DNA from: an uncultured Clostridia bacterium
Lineage (GTDB): Bacteria; Bacillota; Clostridia; Peptostreptococcales; Anaerovoracaceae
Assembly (NCBI GenBank): GCA_937900415.1
Contig: CALCEY010000012.1
Span: 62,001 to 126,000, forward strand
Length of the DNA stretch: 64,000 nucleotides
Reading direction: 5' to 3'
Below are positions 15,625-24,222 of the stretch, in pieces; within the stretch, counting starts at the first letter, position 1, and every line of letters starts with the position of its first letter. The position numbers and the translations under genes are program-made. The notes under the pieces were generated by a model that saw only the letters and a list, made by a program, of their open reading frames with translations, ran no database searches and was not told where the DNA came from.

Positions 15625-16569
15625 TTACCTGAGCTCCGGAAGCAAGAAGTCACTCGGAAATATGTCCATTATATTCCATATCCCGACGCCGGCCAGATTG
15701 TATTCGCCTACCAGAGCAATCCTTTCTCTCCAGCTTTTTTCATTTTCAAACCATACTATATGAGCGTTTCCCTGTGAATCTTGATATTCAAAGAAAGGCG
15801 CTCTTGCCGTTTCGTCAAACATCACCTGCGCGCCATATCGTTCGGCTCTGGCTCCAGCCTGCCGCGTCAGCAACGTTTCCGCTCGCTCTCCTTGCTTAAA
15901 AGGCAGCTTCCAGTCATACCCATAGTTGTTAAGGCCAAGGAGAATTTTTTCCGAAGGAATTACGCCAAGCGCATATTCCACCACCTGACGAACGCTTCTC
16001 ATCGGTGAAATCGCCATGGGCTCTCCATAAGCATATCCCCACTCATAGGTCATTAAAAGGCAGTAATCGGCGGCATTTCCCATTCCTTTGTAATCATGGC
16101 CTTCATATATCTGTCCTTTCTGATCATCGGACGTCTTAGGAGCCAGCGCAACTGTAGTAAGATAGCCCCACGGGGACAGCCTTTCTCTTGTCTCTCTCAC
16201 TAATTCCACATAATCATCTGCATACTCTCCGGATATATATTCAAGATCGAAATCCACTCCGCCCAAACCTTTTTTCTCTATCGTAAGACAAATATTATTT
16301 ATAAGGTTTTCCCTTGCCTGTCTGTTACGAAACACACTTGCCGCCGGGCCCTCGCTGAACATTCCTTCTTCATTCATCGACGTCACCACCATCATCGGTC
16401 TTACGCCCTCATCGTCGGCTTCTTCTATGATTCTCTCATCATAAAGGTTGCTCAGACTTCCATCTTCTTTAATTCCATAGCTGAATCCAGACACCCAGGT
16501 CAAACGTTCAAGCCACCATTCAAGAACTTCTTCACCTATGGACGGATACGCATATCCGTTTACTATCAT
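15625..16569 (-). CDS. glycoside hydrolase family 18 protein (YaaH/spore-peptidase-like)
   Basis: TIM-barrel protein of the GH18 superfamily, predicted to cleave N-acetylglucosamine-containing polymers such as peptidoglycan or chitin-like substrates. The catalytic DxxDxDxE motif is seen as GGVDFDLEYI (about residue 115-124), with further barrel elements MMVVTSMNEEG, TVALAPKTSDDQKG, DYCLLMTYEWGYAYGEP and ILLGLNNYGYDW, and a terminal GVGIWNIMD. The start at 16569 (or the adjacent ATG at 16572) follows AAGGAGG; the longer reading frame upstream has no site. There is no signal peptide or LysM domain, so it resembles the catalytic part of YaaH/YdhD-type germination proteins. About 315 residues. 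Confidence 0.85.
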   Translation of the reverse strand: MIVNGYAYPSIGEEVLEWWLERLTWVSGFSYGIKEDGSLSNLYDERIIEEADDEGVRPMMVVTSMNEEGMFSEGPAASVFRNRQARENLINNICLTIEKKGLGGVDFDLEYISGEYADDYVELVRETRERLSPWGYLTTVALAPKTSDDQKGQIYEGHDYKGMGNAADYCLLMTYEWGYAYGEPMAISPMRSVRQVVEYALGVIPSEKILLGLNNYGYDWKLPFKQGERAETLLTRQAGARAERYGAQVMFDETARAPFFEYQDSQGNAHIVWFENEKSWRERIALVGEYNLAGVGIWNIMDIFPSDFLLPELR

Positions 16570-16739
16570 CATATACACCTCCTTCTTATATTCAAAATAT
16601 GCTCCTAAGTTCCCCGGCAATCCACTTTTTACGATAAATTGCAATATATTATAAAAAAATGATATAATCAGTTGAACTATTTCTGCCAATAATATGACAA
16701 GGCTTTAAAAGCAAAGCTGCGGCTGCAAGTTCCCAAATT

Positions 16740-16976
16740 CGGAGCGCCGGCAGAAAAACGTGCAGTCAGGCAAAATGCCAGGCATGCAACCAGGTTTATG
16801 AGCGCGAAGCTTATCAAAGAAAATACTGATGAGACAAAATACCGCACCGATTAAACGTATGGCAAACGAAACGTCGTACAAACGGCAAAAAATGCACGAC
16901 AAATGAAATGCCGGACAAGCGGCAAAAGAAATGCCCGGCAAATAAAATGCCGGACAAACGGTAAACACACCGGAAA
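16740..16976. repeat. degenerate short-repeat region upstream of the alcohol dehydrogenase
   Basis: Irregular copies of a roughly 19-base unit such as AAATGCCGGACAAACGGTAA, AAATGCCGGACAAGCGGCAA, AAATGCCCGGCAAATAAAAT and AAATGCACGACAAATGAAAT run through the gap between the GH18 promoter region and the dehydrogenase gene. ORFs on the minus strand here (rich in repeated CPAFHLS-type words) only translate the repeat. Function unknown. Confidence 0.6.
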
Positions 16977-16994
16977 AGACAGGAGAAGATAACG

Positions 16995-18191
16995 ATGGAA
17001 AAAATAAATGCTAAAATATTACAAAACATTTTCAAAATAGGTATACGCCTAATGCCGTTCAAAATGCCCGAAACGTTAAAAGGCGAAGGCTGTGTCACCA
17101 AACTTCCGACTGCAATAAAAGCCCGCGGTCACAAGAAAATCATGGTCGTAACCGACCGCAATCTCCTAAACGCAGGACTTTTGGACAATATGCTTGAAGC
17201 AATGGAAAAAGCCGATCTTCAATTCGTAATTTACTGCGGCGTTCATTCAAACCCTACCGATAAAGAAGTCTTCGCCGGCCTGAACCTTTACGAAAAAAGT
17301 CGCTGCGATGCCTTGGTAGCTTTCGGCGGCGGTTCTCCGATAGACTGCTGCAAAGGCATTGCCGCCGTTTCTGCAAACAAGGGAAAGACTATAGAACAAC
17401 TAAAAGGTCTTTCAAAGGTCGGAAAGAAAACGCCTGAAATATTTGCAGTTCCCACTACTGCAGGCACAGGCTCTGAAACTACCATTACAGCAGTAATAAC
17501 AGAAGATACTCTTCACCATAAAATCCTCATAAACGATACGAGCTTGATTCCGAAAATTGCAGTGCTCGACAGCAAACTTACCGAAACTATGACGCCGGAA
17601 CTTACCGCCGCGACCGGTATGGACGCCCTTACCCATGCCGTTGAGGCATATACAAACCGGACTTACAACACAAAAACAGAAAACCAAGCGGCTGAAGACG
17701 CAGTTTTCCTCATATATAATAATTTATACAAGGCTTACGCTTGCGGTCACGACAAGGAAGCTCGCCGCGCCATGCAGATGGCAGCTTTTCATGCAGGCCG
17801 TGCTTTTACCAAAGGCTGCGTAGGTTACGTTCACGCTGTCGGTCATACTTTAAGCGGGCTTTACGGTTTACATCACGGCCTCGTTATGGCCGTCATCCTG
17901 CCCCATGTAATGCGCCGGTTCGGTTCTGCCGCACACGAACGTCTTGCAAGGCTGGCAGAAGTCTGCGATATAAAAGGCGGCAGCGACGCCGAGAAAGCAG
18001 AGAAATTCATATGCTGGATAGAAGAAATGAATTATAATATGGAAATCCCTTCCGGCTTTACCGTTATCAGGGATGAAGACATTCCACAAATTATAAGCTG
18101 GGCGGAGGAGGAAGCCAATCCTCTCTATCCAACACCTGTGTACTGGACGAAATCCGACTTCAGAGAGCTGATAGATTCGATACGATTATAA
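16995..18191 (+). CDS. iron-containing alcohol dehydrogenase
   Basis: NAD(P)-dependent group III alcohol dehydrogenase, 398 residues. NAD-site GGGSPIDCCKG (about residue 108-118) and AVPTTAGTGSETT (about 152-164); Fe-binding Asp in TGMDALTHAVEA (about 207) and histidines in GYVHAVGHTLSG and GLHHGLVMA (about 280-296). Likely interconverts an alcohol and an aldehyde in fermentation (butanol, propanediol or similar); substrate not decided. It stands alone after a repeat-rich gap and ends at a large hairpin. Ribosome site GGAGAA precedes the ATG. Confidence 0.9.
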   Translation: MEKINAKILQNIFKIGIRLMPFKMPETLKGEGCVTKLPTAIKARGHKKIMVVTDRNLLNAGLLDNMLEAMEKADLQFVIYCGVHSNPTDKEVFAGLNLYEKSRCDALVAFGGGSPIDCCKGIAAVSANKGKTIEQLKGLSKVGKKTPEIFAVPTTAGTGSETTITAVITEDTLHHKILINDTSLIPKIAVLDSKLTETMTPELTAATGMDALTHAVEAYTNRTYNTKTENQAAEDAVFLIYNNLYKAYACGHDKEARRAMQMAAFHAGRAFTKGCVGYVHAVGHTLSGLYGLHHGLVMAVILPHVMRRFGSAAHERLARLAEVCDIKGGSDAEKAEKFICWIEEMNYNMEIPSGFTVIRDEDIPQIISWAEEEANPLYPTPVYWTKSDFRELIDSIRL

Positions 18192-18215
18192 TTTTACCAA
18201 AAGTTATAAACAAAT

Positions 18216-18285
18216 AGAGGGGAGAATCCCCCGAAACTGTTGAACAAACAATGATCCCGGCGAAATACTCCCCTCCTCTGTTTTT
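18216..18285 (+). terminator. probable terminator between convergent genes
   Basis: AGAGGGGAG (18216-18224) pairs with CTCCCCTCCTCT (18268-18279) with a 3-base bulge; a GTTTTTC run follows. The loop is long (over 40 bases), so confidence is limited. Confidence 0.5.
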
Positions 18286-18294
18286 CAGCTCATT

Positions 18295-19224
18295 TTATCT
18301 GACAGCTTTCACTATTGAATCAACCGTCATGATTATAGATTTGTCCACAGCCTCCTGAGTGTTATATGCAATATGCGGCGTGGCAATCACATTTTCAATG
18401 CCTGCAAGCTTCAAATCCTCAGCCGACGGCGGTTCGCTGTCATAAACATCTATAGCTGCCCCCGCAGGCTTTCCTTGCAGCAAAGCTTCAACCAAATCTT
18501 CAGTTTTAATCAGCTCTGCTCTGGCAACGTTGATAAGTAATGCGCCTTCTTTCATAACACTGAAATATTCAGCATTTATCGACCTTTCATTTTCCGGAGT
18601 AACCTTCATATGCAAGGTCACTATATCAGAACGCTCAAACAGCTCCTTCATCGACACGTATTCAACGCCGTACTTTTCTTTTAAATAATCACTCTCAAAT
18701 ATATCGCAGGCAATCACCTTTGCGCCAAGAGCTATAAATTTTTCTGCTGCAAGACGTCCTATGTTTCCAGTGCCGGCTACGCCTACGATACAGCCTGCAA
18801 TTTCTTTTCCCAAAAGACCGTCTATCGTCCATCTCTTTTCTTTTAAGACATTATTGGCGATTGTTATCTTTTTTGATAATGCCATAGCCATGGATACGGC
18901 AAACTCAGCGACTGCATTGCTGCCGTATCCGTCTATGTTGAGAACTTTTATTCCTTTTTTTTCTGCATATTTTACATCGACAAAGTTCCATACCCCGGTT
19001 CCTATAAACTGTAAAATTTTAAGTTTCGGAAGCTTATCGAGCATTTCATTGTTAAACTGCATCAGGCCGAAGGCTATGACATCTGCGTCCCCTGCACGCT
19101 TAACCACTTCGTCCACAGTTTCCGGCAGTCCTTCATATACCGAAACTTCACCGAGAGCTTCAAGAGGCTTTAGCAGCGCCGGCTTGTCGATATAAATGCC
19201 TGCATCTATCAAACATATTTTCAT
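18295..19224 (-). CDS. D-2-hydroxyacid dehydrogenase
   Basis: NAD-dependent reduction of a 2-oxo acid to the (R)-2-hydroxy acid, or the reverse. 309 residues. The Rossmann motif is GVAGTGNIGRLAAEKF (about residues 148-163) with DIF following beta-2 (acidic residue, NAD preference). Catalytic triad: Arg in LINVARAELI (about 234), Glu in YDSEPPS (about 263) and His in ATPHIAYNTQEA (about 282). Last gene of the five-gene operon beginning with the DDAH-like hydrolase; 31 bases after the LarA-like gene. It could reduce the 2-oxo acid made by the operon's aminotransferase, with LarA changing the stereochemistry of the product. Confidence 0.88.
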   Translation of the reverse strand: MKICLIDAGIYIDKPALLKPLEALGEVSVYEGLPETVDEVVKRAGDADVIAFGLMQFNNEMLDKLPKLKILQFIGTGVWNFVDVKYAEKKGIKVLNIDGYGSNAVAEFAVSMAMALSKKITIANNVLKEKRWTIDGLLGKEIAGCIVGVAGTGNIGRLAAEKFIALGAKVIACDIFESDYLKEKYGVEYVSMKELFERSDIVTLHMKVTPENERSINAEYFSVMKEGALLINVARAELIKTEDLVEALLQGKPAGAAIDVYDSEPPSAEDLKLAGIENVIATPHIAYNTQEAVDKSIIMTVDSIVKAVR

Positions 19225-19255
19225 ATTTTCCTCCGTAATAAACCGGTTCTGTCAA

Positions 19256-20503
19256 TCAAACTGTACCGGTATAGTAATTTTGAGAATTATTCAGGATCTG
19301 GCTTTCAGCCATCGGATATACCGCAACTTTTTTCGGCTTTCCGTCGTCAAGCAGGGCGAGAACGTCTTCCCATACTTTAAAATATTCTGCGCCCTTTGAT
19401 TCATCGACGAACCAGGAATCTCTCATGCCTTTAACAGTATATTGAGAAAATACAATCATTTTTCCCATTTTTTCCGTCGGCTCATACAGACCCGCATACA
19501 AAGCTCCTCCCGGAGCCGTATGTCCCCATTTATCGTAAAGGTAATGGACGCAGCTGCCATAAGGTGAATTGGCAGTCAGCACATAGCTTCCTCCCTCTTT
19601 TAAAGAATCCATGGTTTCAGGCGTATAAGCGCACGCTGCTTCCAATGGCTTAAAATAGCTGTTGGATATAACTATATCACATTCAGGTATGAATTCAGCC
19701 ATGTAATGTTTCGCCGCATACTCTCCGGCGGCTTTAGCCTCCTCCCTGAAATTTCCGCAGTACAGAGCGGCTATTTCAGCCCTGCCGTTTAAGATAACGT
19801 CTATCTTATAGTCCAGCCCCATCATTTCAGCCGCCTGTTCGGCATCTTTTCTGATCAGAGTATCGGGGTTTCCCATATTGAATTCTTTGGGAGATGTAAA
19901 TTCATGATTTTTCACTATGGTATTGATAGACGCAACTCCGGGAAGAATCGACTTTGCTCCTCCGCTGAAGCCGAAAAAACTGTGCGGCATCATCGTTCCC
20001 ACGGCGATTTTATATTCCGCCCGCATTACGTCGCTGTTTATTTCAATGGGTATTCCATTGTCTGTAATACCTAAAAAATCATGATTGTAAAATACATTGT
20101 GGTTATACACGCCGTATTCTTCTACGATTTTCTCGCCCAATTTCCTTATGAAATCTTCACGGTACATGACCCCGTGCGCTCCCAGCGCAGCCATAAACCA
20201 TATGTTGTTTTTCGGAACGCCGGCTTCAAGCAGCTGTGATATGACGGCTTCGGCAATTTGCCCGCAAGGCGTAGGTCTTGTAATATCGTCGATGATTATA
20301 ACTGCGCTTTTCTTTCCTTTTGCACCTTTACAAATCGGCTCCGCTCCTACGGGATTTTCTATTCCGTTTAAAATCTGCTCATATGTCAGAGACGGCGAAG
20401 AGAAGCCTTTTATCCCGGAAACATGAATATCCCAATAATCAGGCATTTCAAGGGGAACAGGCCGGTTTCCGCAAAGTACGTTGGACGGTAAATCATAAAT
20501 CAT
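19256..20503 (-). CDS. larA: LarA-family nickel-pincer 2-hydroxyacid racemase/epimerase
   Basis: Member of the lactate racemase (LarA) family, 415 residues. All catalytic/cofactor positions of LarA are visible: the IDDITRPTP loop (71-79), H110 in ALGAHGVMY, H174 in MPHSFFGFSGGAKS, the lysine K184 that attaches the nickel pincer nucleotide, and H200 in IVKNHEF. LarA family members racemise or epimerise lactate, malate, phenyllactate and other 2-hydroxy acids by hydride transfer. The neighbouring D-2-hydroxyacid dehydrogenase and the absence of lactate genes suggest a longer hydroxy acid as substrate. The cofactor makers LarB, LarC and LarE are not in this window and must be elsewhere. Confidence 0.88.
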   Translation of the reverse strand: MIYDLPSNVLCGNRPVPLEMPDYWDIHVSGIKGFSSPSLTYEQILNGIENPVGAEPICKGAKGKKSAVIIIDDITRPTPCGQIAEAVISQLLEAGVPKNNIWFMAALGAHGVMYREDFIRKLGEKIVEEYGVYNHNVFYNHDFLGITDNGIPIEINSDVMRAEYKIAVGTMMPHSFFGFSGGAKSILPGVASINTIVKNHEFTSPKEFNMGNPDTLIRKDAEQAAEMMGLDYKIDVILNGRAEIAALYCGNFREEAKAAGEYAAKHYMAEFIPECDIVISNSYFKPLEAACAYTPETMDSLKEGGSYVLTANSPYGSCVHYLYDKWGHTAPGGALYAGLYEPTEKMGKMIVFSQYTVKGMRDSWFVDESKGAEYFKVWEDVLALLDDGKPKKVAVYPMAESQILNNSQNYYTGTV

Positions 20504-20587
20504 TGTTTCGCTCCTTTCACCTGCATCTGAAGTCCGAATTTCCTGCCAATATTGATGTGACGGCTGTATACTTCAAGCCTTGCTCAA

Positions 20588-21994
20588 TCAGGCTTTCGCC
20601 TTTTTATCCTTAAAGAAAATCGAGCCCAAAATCAAAACGATAATAGATGAAATCAATCCGATAACTATCGGATCGCCTAAGAATACATCGTATCCTCTGG
20701 TTGCAAACAAATATATTGGAACTATGCAGCCTGTTATCATTCCTGCGATAACACCTTTTCTGGACGCCTTTTCCTTAAACCACAGAGCTGCTACAAGCGC
20801 CGGCATAGTTACTGCTCCAAGCACGGAAAAGATTACATTAAGCGCGCCTAATATAGAGGAGATGTAAATTGCGATAATCACAGTAGCCGCTCCGAATCCC
20901 AATACGGCAATCCGCTGCGCCCTGTTTTCATCCTTGCTGCTGACATTTTCTTTAAGCGTTCCGAGAATGTCATATGTAAGATGGGTCGTACCGAGGACTA
21001 AGAACGAATCGAACGTAGACATGATTGCAGCCAGCAGCGCCGCTATGGTAATACCTTTGATTACAGGAGGAAAAGAATTCAGCACATAAGCTGAAATCGC
21101 TGCGTCCGGATTTTGCTGATCAGGAAGAATGACGGCAATAGAACCTCCCAGCAACAGCAGGCATATAACGATTAGCACGGACATTGCTCCGGAAATTGCA
21201 AAAGCTTTTCTCGCAGACTTGGTATCTCTCGCCGCCAGCGCTCTCTGAGGAAGCGTAGGATCTCCGGGAGTTGCCAGAAAATATGAAATAGCCAGGCCTA
21301 AAAATGCCGGCGCAAAGGAAGGAGTTGTCATTGAACCGCCCTTAGCCTCTATAGCCTGAGTGATATTTTCCAAACCGCCTGCCTGCGACACTCCTAAAAC
21401 AGGGCCTAATATAAAGATAAATGCTACGATAATGAAATACTGAACGACATCGGTCCAGACGACGGCATAAAAGCCTCCGAAAAACGTATATGCTATCGCT
21501 ATACAGGTTGCCAGAATCGTAAGAGTAACGTCAGACATCGCAAGGCTATCACCGAAAATAGTAATTATAACCGTTCTCAGGCCTGCCACCGTTATGGATA
21601 ATATACCTATTGTGTATAAGACCACAATGACCGCTGCCACCATTCTCGCATTTTTTCCAAAAGCTTTTCCTATAATTTCGGCAAATGTCATGGAATCCGT
21701 CTGTCTTATCTTGTGAGCGCATATGGCAATTGCAAACATACCTACGGCCATGCCTCCGTACTGCCACACGATACTTCCTGCGATACCGTTATTATAAACA
21801 TTGGAAATCATCCCTATGACCATTCCGCTTCCCATCATGGTTGCCATAATGGTTCCCACCAGCGAAACAGTTCCAAACCTTCTTCCTCCGAGAATAAAAT
21901 CCTCTTTTGTTTTAATCTTTGTGTTAGCATAAATTCCCACGCCAACCATCGCTAACATATAAACGACTATAATGATAATATCTATGGCTCCCAT
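20588..21994 (-). CDS. sodium:solute symporter (SSS family)
   Basis: Na+-coupled uptake transporter of the SLC5/SSS family, 468 residues and about 13 transmembrane helices. Family features: N-terminal ILGGRRFGTVSLVGTIMATMMGSG (about residues 35-58), WQYGGMAVGMFAIA, GGFYAVVWTDVVQYFI (about 170-185) and AALLAAIMSTFDSFLVLGTTHLTYDI (about 315-340) around the Na+ site. Substrate not predictable; within this operon it probably imports the compound attacked by the DDAH-like enzyme or the amino/hydroxy acid handled downstream. It is flanked by LarA-like and aminotransferase genes on the same strand. Confidence 0.9.
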   Translation of the reverse strand: MGAIDIIIIVVYMLAMVGVGIYANTKIKTKEDFILGGRRFGTVSLVGTIMATMMGSGMVIGMISNVYNNGIAGSIVWQYGGMAVGMFAIAICAHKIRQTDSMTFAEIIGKAFGKNARMVAAVIVVLYTIGILSITVAGLRTVIITIFGDSLAMSDVTLTILATCIAIAYTFFGGFYAVVWTDVVQYFIIVAFIFILGPVLGVSQAGGLENITQAIEAKGGSMTTPSFAPAFLGLAISYFLATPGDPTLPQRALAARDTKSARKAFAISGAMSVLIVICLLLLGGSIAVILPDQQNPDAAISAYVLNSFPPVIKGITIAALLAAIMSTFDSFLVLGTTHLTYDILGTLKENVSSKDENRAQRIAVLGFGAATVIIAIYISSILGALNVIFSVLGAVTMPALVAALWFKEKASRKGVIAGMITGCIVPIYLFATRGYDVFLGDPIVIGLISSIIVLILGSIFFKDKKAKA

Positions 21995-22047
21995 TTTGCG
22001 CCTCCTATTATTTTTTGCATCATGGAGTAATAGCTCATTGGAAACAA

Positions 22048-23214
22048 TTAAGGTTTTTTAAAAATATTCATTTTTTCAATTCTGTCAAAGGCTTCTTTTA
22101 ACACTTCAATGCCTACCGTCGCCGCTATTCTGATAAAGCCCTCTCCTGCTTCCCCGAATCCCGAGCCGGGAAGTACCAATACATGCGCTTCATCTAAAAT
22201 CTTTTCCCAGATTTCTTCAGACGTATATCCGGTTTCTTTTATATTGATGAATACGTAAAAAGTTCCCTCCGGTTTGCTGCATGACATGTTTTTTATATCT
22301 TTCGCTCTGTCATATATATACATTGCCCGCCGGTAATATTCATCATATAAGCCCGCTTGAATTTCCCTGCGATGTTCTAACGCATATATTCCTCCTCTCT
22401 GAGACATGGAGTTCACTGTAAAAGCAACGGCTTCATTAACTCTGCGCATAGTCGCAATCAAATCCTTTCGGGCTATGATATGTCCCAGCCTGAGACCCGT
22501 CATGGAGAAATCCTTTGAATAAGTATATATCGTTATAACTCTGCCGGGAGAACCTTCATATGCGCATATAGGCTTCCTGTTTTCAGTATAATTCAATGCC
22601 TGATAAATATCGTCGGCGATTACAAGAAAATCATATTTTTCAGCAAGAGCTAAAACTCCCATGATATTTTCTTCGCTGTAAACTTTACCGCTTGGATTGC
22701 ACGGTGAGTTGATGATTATTGCCTTTGTTCTGCTTGTAATCAACTTTTCCAGCTCATCGAGCCTTATATCAAAATTGTCTTCGCTCCTCGTATTATAAAC
22801 GACCAGCCTGCCTTTCGGCATCTCTATCTGAGGTTTATAGTAAATATAATACGGAGCCACTGCAATGACCTCGTCCCCCTCGTCCAGAACGGCCTCCATG
22901 GTAAGATACATGGCATGAGTTCCGCCGGCGGTGATTATGATTTCATCTTCTTTGAAATCGTAATCGTAATCCTCCTTGTAAGCTTTCATGGTGGCTCTTC
23001 TCAGATCTTCATCTCCGAGAAATTCCGTATAACGGGTATGTCCCTCAAGTCCGGCTTTATAGATGGCTTCGATAATTCCCCTGTCCGCCGGATAATCCGG
23101 ATCTCCGATACTGAGATCAATTACGTCATCATACCGTTTTACCATTTCATTGGTCTTGCTTAAGGAAGCTTCTTCAAACTCCCAGTGGCGTTTTGCTATA
23201 TAAGGACTTTTCAT
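22048..23214 (-). CDS. class I/II PLP aminotransferase
   Basis: Fold-type I aminotransferase, 388 residues. Seen: substrate/PLP elements DLSIGDPDYPAD (about 33-44), TAGGTHAMYLTMEAVLDEGDEV (about 92), NSPCNPSGKVYSEE (about 168), VIADDIYQALNY (about 197) with the PLP aspartate, Schiff-base lysine in YTYSKDFSMTGLRLGH (about 232), and the terminal FIRIAA arginine. Transfers an amino group between an amino acid and a 2-oxo acid; substrate unknown (aspartate/aromatic/citrulline-like possible). Second gene of the operon, 21 bases after the DDAH-like gene. Confidence 0.9.
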   Translation of the reverse strand: MKSPYIAKRHWEFEEASLSKTNEMVKRYDDVIDLSIGDPDYPADRGIIEAIYKAGLEGHTRYTEFLGDEDLRRATMKAYKEDYDYDFKEDEIIITAGGTHAMYLTMEAVLDEGDEVIAVAPYYIYYKPQIEMPKGRLVVYNTRSEDNFDIRLDELEKLITSRTKAIIINSPCNPSGKVYSEENIMGVLALAEKYDFLVIADDIYQALNYTENRKPICAYEGSPGRVITIYTYSKDFSMTGLRLGHIIARKDLIATMRRVNEAVAFTVNSMSQRGGIYALEHRREIQAGLYDEYYRRAMYIYDRAKDIKNMSCSKPEGTFYVFINIKETGYTSEEIWEKILDEAHVLVLPGSGFGEAGEGFIRIAATVGIEVLKEAFDRIEKMNIFKKP

Positions 23215-23235
23215 TTTCTTACCTCTTACAGAAAT

Positions 23236-24006
23236 TTAGAATCTCAATGACATGCAGCTCAGTCCGCCGTCAAGCTTTCTGAATTCCGAAGTATCGCAGA
23301 GAATTACCTCATATCCTGCTTCGGCAACCAGCTTTGCGACTCCCGGATATCCTTCCGGAACGATTACTTTATCGTTCATCCAGATACAATTGGCCGCATA
23401 TTCTTCTCCCTCAGGTATGATAATTTTCTTGTATTCAGCAAAATCAGGCTTATCTATAAACTCTCCCGATACGAGCATTATGCCGTTTTCAATATAATTT
23501 ACTCCGGTCTTCAAATGCAGAACTTCTTCGAGCGGAACCTGCGAACATGTCATTCCGTATTTAGCCAGAATTTCGCCGAATTGTCTTATTCCCTCCTCAT
23601 TAGTTCTTGCCGAAAGTCCCACATAGAAGTGGTCTCCCACCATCATTACATCTCCGCCGTCCAGATGTCCCGGCTCCGTGATGAAATGAATCTTGCCGTC
23701 ATCAAAAAATTTCTTGATTGCCGGAAGTATCTCTTCCTTTTCACCATTTCTTGAAGCAGCTCCGGGGTTTGCTATGATTGCGCACGCTCTTGTAACTACC
23801 GCCGGGTCTTCTACAAACACCGAATCAGGATACTCTTCCAAAGGTTCAAGGACCTCCACATCAACGCCCGTCTTCTTAAGACATTCGATATAATAATCAT
23901 GCTGCTTACAAGCCAGCTCGTAATCAGGTCTGCCCGGATACAGACCGCTGGTAATGCCGTCAACGAGCGCTTTACAAGGTTTTCTTACGATACAATGCTT
24001 AAACAT
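23236..24006 (-). CDS. dimethylarginine dimethylaminohydrolase (DDAH)-like guanidine hydrolase
   Basis: Guanidino-group-modifying enzyme of the DDAH/arginine-deiminase pentein superfamily, 256 residues. Active-site elements: SVFVEDPAVV (E66, D67), PGHLDGGDVM (H114, D116), HLKTGVNY (H164) and catalytic Cys251 in GGLSCMSLRF five residues from the end, all placed as in bacterial DDAH. DDAH converts methylated arginines to citrulline plus (di)methylamine; related proteins act on other guanidino acids. First gene of the operon, divergent from the GntR regulator gene; a TAGGAGGT ribosome site precedes the ATG. Confidence 0.87.
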   Translation of the reverse strand: MFKHCIVRKPCKALVDGITSGLYPGRPDYELACKQHDYYIECLKKTGVDVEVLEPLEEYPDSVFVEDPAVVTRACAIIANPGAASRNGEKEEILPAIKKFFDDGKIHFITEPGHLDGGDVMMVGDHFYVGLSARTNEEGIRQFGEILAKYGMTCSQVPLEEVLHLKTGVNYIENGIMLVSGEFIDKPDFAEYKKIIIPEGEEYAANCIWMNDKVIVPEGYPGVAKLVAEAGYEVILCDTSEFRKLDGGLSCMSLRF

Positions 24007-24036
24007 AACTAATTACCTCCTAAAAACGTTTTATTG

Positions 24037-24060
24037 TATACTAAAATATATTTTAGTATA
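24037..24060. promoter_or_regulatory. 24-bp perfect palindrome, candidate GntR operator
   Basis: Each half reads TATACTAAAATA / TATTTTAGTATA with no mismatch. It lies 31 bases upstream of the DDAH-like start and contains TTGTATAC at its left edge. A FadR-subfamily GntR protein is encoded divergently, so operator function is the natural inference. Confidence 0.6.
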
Positions 24061-24089
24061 TTATAATGCAATATTTCATTATGTCAATA

Positions 24090-24115
24090 GTATACCAATA
24101 ATATTTTTTGTATAC
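24090..24115. promoter_or_regulatory. second pair of GTATAC boxes in the divergent intergenic region
   Basis: GTATAC at 24090-24095 and 24110-24115, 20 bp apart (two helical turns), the same core as in the 24-bp palindrome. Likely additional GntR half-sites. Confidence 0.4.
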
Positions 24116-24222
24116 ATAAATGCCATTCATGTTTTCCCGTGAAGGCAACGTACGCTTCAGCATAATTGACATTTTTTCTGTAAATGTATATAATTTTAAA
24201 ATAAAGGAAGGAAAATGAATCA

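Noticed and set aside
16705..17101. Minus-strand ORFs rich in repeated Cys-Pro-Ala-Phe-His words
   Set aside because: They only translate the degenerate DNA repeats upstream of the alcohol dehydrogenase.
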